A DNA stretch of 64,000 nt, from NCBI GenBank assembly GCA_021848545.1, contig JAJZUL010000002.1, forward strand, positions 1 through 64,000, given 5' to 3'. Positions within the stretch are counted from its first letter, which is position 1. The number at the start of each line of letters is the position of its first letter. The notes under the pieces were generated by a model, which saw only the letters and a list, made by a program, of their open reading frames with translations, was not told the DNA's origin and searched no databases. Below are positions 62,786 to 64,000 of the stretch, piece by piece. This DNA is from Pseudomonadota bacterium. Lineage in GTDB: Bacteria; Pseudomonadota; Alphaproteobacteria; Rhodospirillales; Magnetospirillaceae. A program made the translations under genes and the position numbers.

Positions 62786-63964
62786 TTACAGGATTTGAGC
62801 CATTCGACCCAGCGCCCGTTCGGTGGTGGCGAGATCGTGAACCAGCGCCACCCGGATGAAAGGACGACCGGGATTGTCGCCATTGATGCCGTCGTCGGCA
62901 AGATAGGCGCCCGGTAGGACCCGGATGCGGGCTTCGCGCCACAGGGCCGTCGCCGCTGCCTCGCCGTCGCCGACATCGAGCCACAGGAAAAAGCCGCCCT
63001 CCGGCCGGCGAAAGCCGAACCGCCCACCCAGCAAGCGTTCCGCCGCGTCGATCTTGGCGCGGTACAGCGCCCGGTTTTCGATGACATGGGTCTCGTCCCG
63101 CCACAGGGCGGAGGCGGCCGCCAGAACGGGAAGCGGCGTGGCGGCGCCGCCATAGGCCCGCAGGCGGCCGAAAGCGGCGATCAGCGCCGGATCGCCGGCG
63201 ACGAAGCCCGAGCGCAGGCCGGGAACGCTGGATCGTTTCGATAAAGAATTGAAAACCAGAACCTGATCCAACCGCCCGTCCAGGGCGGCGCAGGCGGCAA
63301 GCGCGCCCGACGGTTCCTCCCGGTCCCAGATTTCCGAATAACATTCGTCGGCGGCCAGGATGAAATCGAACCGCCGCGCCGTTTCTATGGTCCGGGCCAG
63401 CAGGCCGGGATCGGCGACGGCGCCTTGCGGATTGGCCGGGCTGCACAGATAGGCCATGACCGTGCGGGCCAGCAGCGAGTCCGGCAGGGCGGAAAAATCG
63501 GGCTGGCTGGCCGGTCCATCCATGCCCGGCACCAGCACCGGTTCGGCGCCGGCCATGATCGCCGCCCCGGCATAGACCTGATAGAAGGGATTGGGCAGCA
63601 GCACCGCCGGCGGCGCCCCGTCCGCGCCGCCCCGCCGCGCCAGTTGCGCGGCCAGATACAGGGCTTCGCGGGTGCCGGCCACCGGCAGGATCATCCGGTG
63701 GGGATCGATCAGACCCGACGGCAGTCGAAACCGCCGGACCAGCCAGTCGGCCACCGCTTCGCGGAAATCGGCGGTGCCATTGCCGGGCGGATATTTGTTC
63801 CACGAACCGGCATGGGCGGCCAGCTGCTCGGCCACCAGGGGCGGCGCCGGGTGTTGAGGTTCGCCGATCGACATGACGATGGCGTCCCCGGTCACCTCGC
63901 CCAGCAGGGCGGCGAGACGGGCGAATGGATAATCGGCGAGGCGGTCGAGGCGGGAATTGAGCAT
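62786..63964 (-). CDS. dapC: PLP aminotransferase, N-succinyldiaminopimelate-type DapC
   Basis: A 392-residue class I aminotransferase. The N-terminus LDRLADYPFARLAALLGE and SIGEPQHPAP resemble DapC of the diaminopimelate/lysine pathway. KYPPGNGTADFREAVADWL is near residue 56. The PLP-binding Lys is in VFNSLSKRSSVPGLRSGF (about 240). DapC identity is moderate; other aminotransferases of this branch look alike, but dapB is also in the window. A complete gene ends 36 bp before the window edge. The final 36 bp hold nothing I can name. Confidence 0.82.
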   Translation of the reverse strand: MLNSRLDRLADYPFARLAALLGEVTGDAIVMSIGEPQHPAPPLVAEQLAAHAGSWNKYPPGNGTADFREAVADWLVRRFRLPSGLIDPHRMILPVAGTREALYLAAQLARRGGADGAPPAVLLPNPFYQVYAGAAIMAGAEPVLVPGMDGPASQPDFSALPDSLLARTVMAYLCSPANPQGAVADPGLLARTIETARRFDFILAADECYSEIWDREEPSGALAACAALDGRLDQVLVFNSLSKRSSVPGLRSGFVAGDPALIAAFGRLRAYGGAATPLPVLAAASALWRDETHVIENRALYRAKIDAAERLLGGRFGFRRPEGGFFLWLDVGDGEAAATALWREARIRVLPGAYLADDGINGDNPGRPFIRVALVHDLATTERALGRMAQIL

Positions 63965-64000
63965 GACGAGGCTGAAGCGATTTCACCCTGTTGTAGCGCA

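Overview
The window looks like the replication-origin region of the main chromosome of an alphaproteobacterium, most likely order Rhodospirillales (inferred from GC-rich DNA, gene content and gene order; I cannot fix the genus). It is densely coding core genome. I see no phage, integrase, transposase, CRISPR array, rRNA or tRNA gene, and nothing that amounts to a new defence or mobile system. What lies outside standard annotation is mostly non-coding: repeats, structured RNA, an origin and binding sites.

Layout. 0-12 kb: a stress-type small protein, malic enzyme maeB, phoR and phoU with a 165-bp palindromic element between them and no pst genes, then ald, an AmpG-like permease coupled to typA, an adenosine-kinase-type PfkB protein, an EI24 membrane protein and a small lipoprotein. 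12-21 kb: a RutE-like nitroreductase, nth, a DUF1848 protein, the chaperone genes dnaK-dnaJ with dapB, then grpE and hrcA on the other strand. 21-30 kb: rph-rdgB-hemW coupled by ATGA overlaps; an LpoA-like lipoprotein, rsmI, yraN and a BON lipoprotein in an order that recalls yraL-yraM-yraN-yraP of enterobacteria; gshB; comM behind a CtrA-type site. 29.7-34 kb: hisB-hisH-hisA-hisF-hisE-hinT-dedA on the minus strand, divergent from hslVU. 36-41 kb: a three-domain Usp protein coupled to a CLC channel with a CBS tail, and an SbmA/YddA-like ABC exporter.

41-59 kb is the classic alphaproteobacterial origin neighbourhood: parB-parA-rsmG-mnmG-mnmE with two parS palindromes, then rho-hemJ-hemH-hemE reading left and ppsR-maf-aroE-coaE-dnaQ reading right. 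The 442-bp gap between hemE and ppsR matches the Caulobacter Cori position, and has degenerate DnaA boxes. Genes on both sides point away from it, as expected for leading-strand placement. 58.7-64 kb: xth, a candidate structured RNA, lolA-like, ftsK and dapC.

The most interesting items are the origin, a dispersed repeat family whose central stem differs by compensatory changes between copies, the multi-stem RNA candidate between lolA and xth, the palindrome at the pst position, the CtrA box before comM, and a possible frameshift at the end of the DUF1848 gene. Many long reverse-strand reading frames are GC-driven shadows and are left out.
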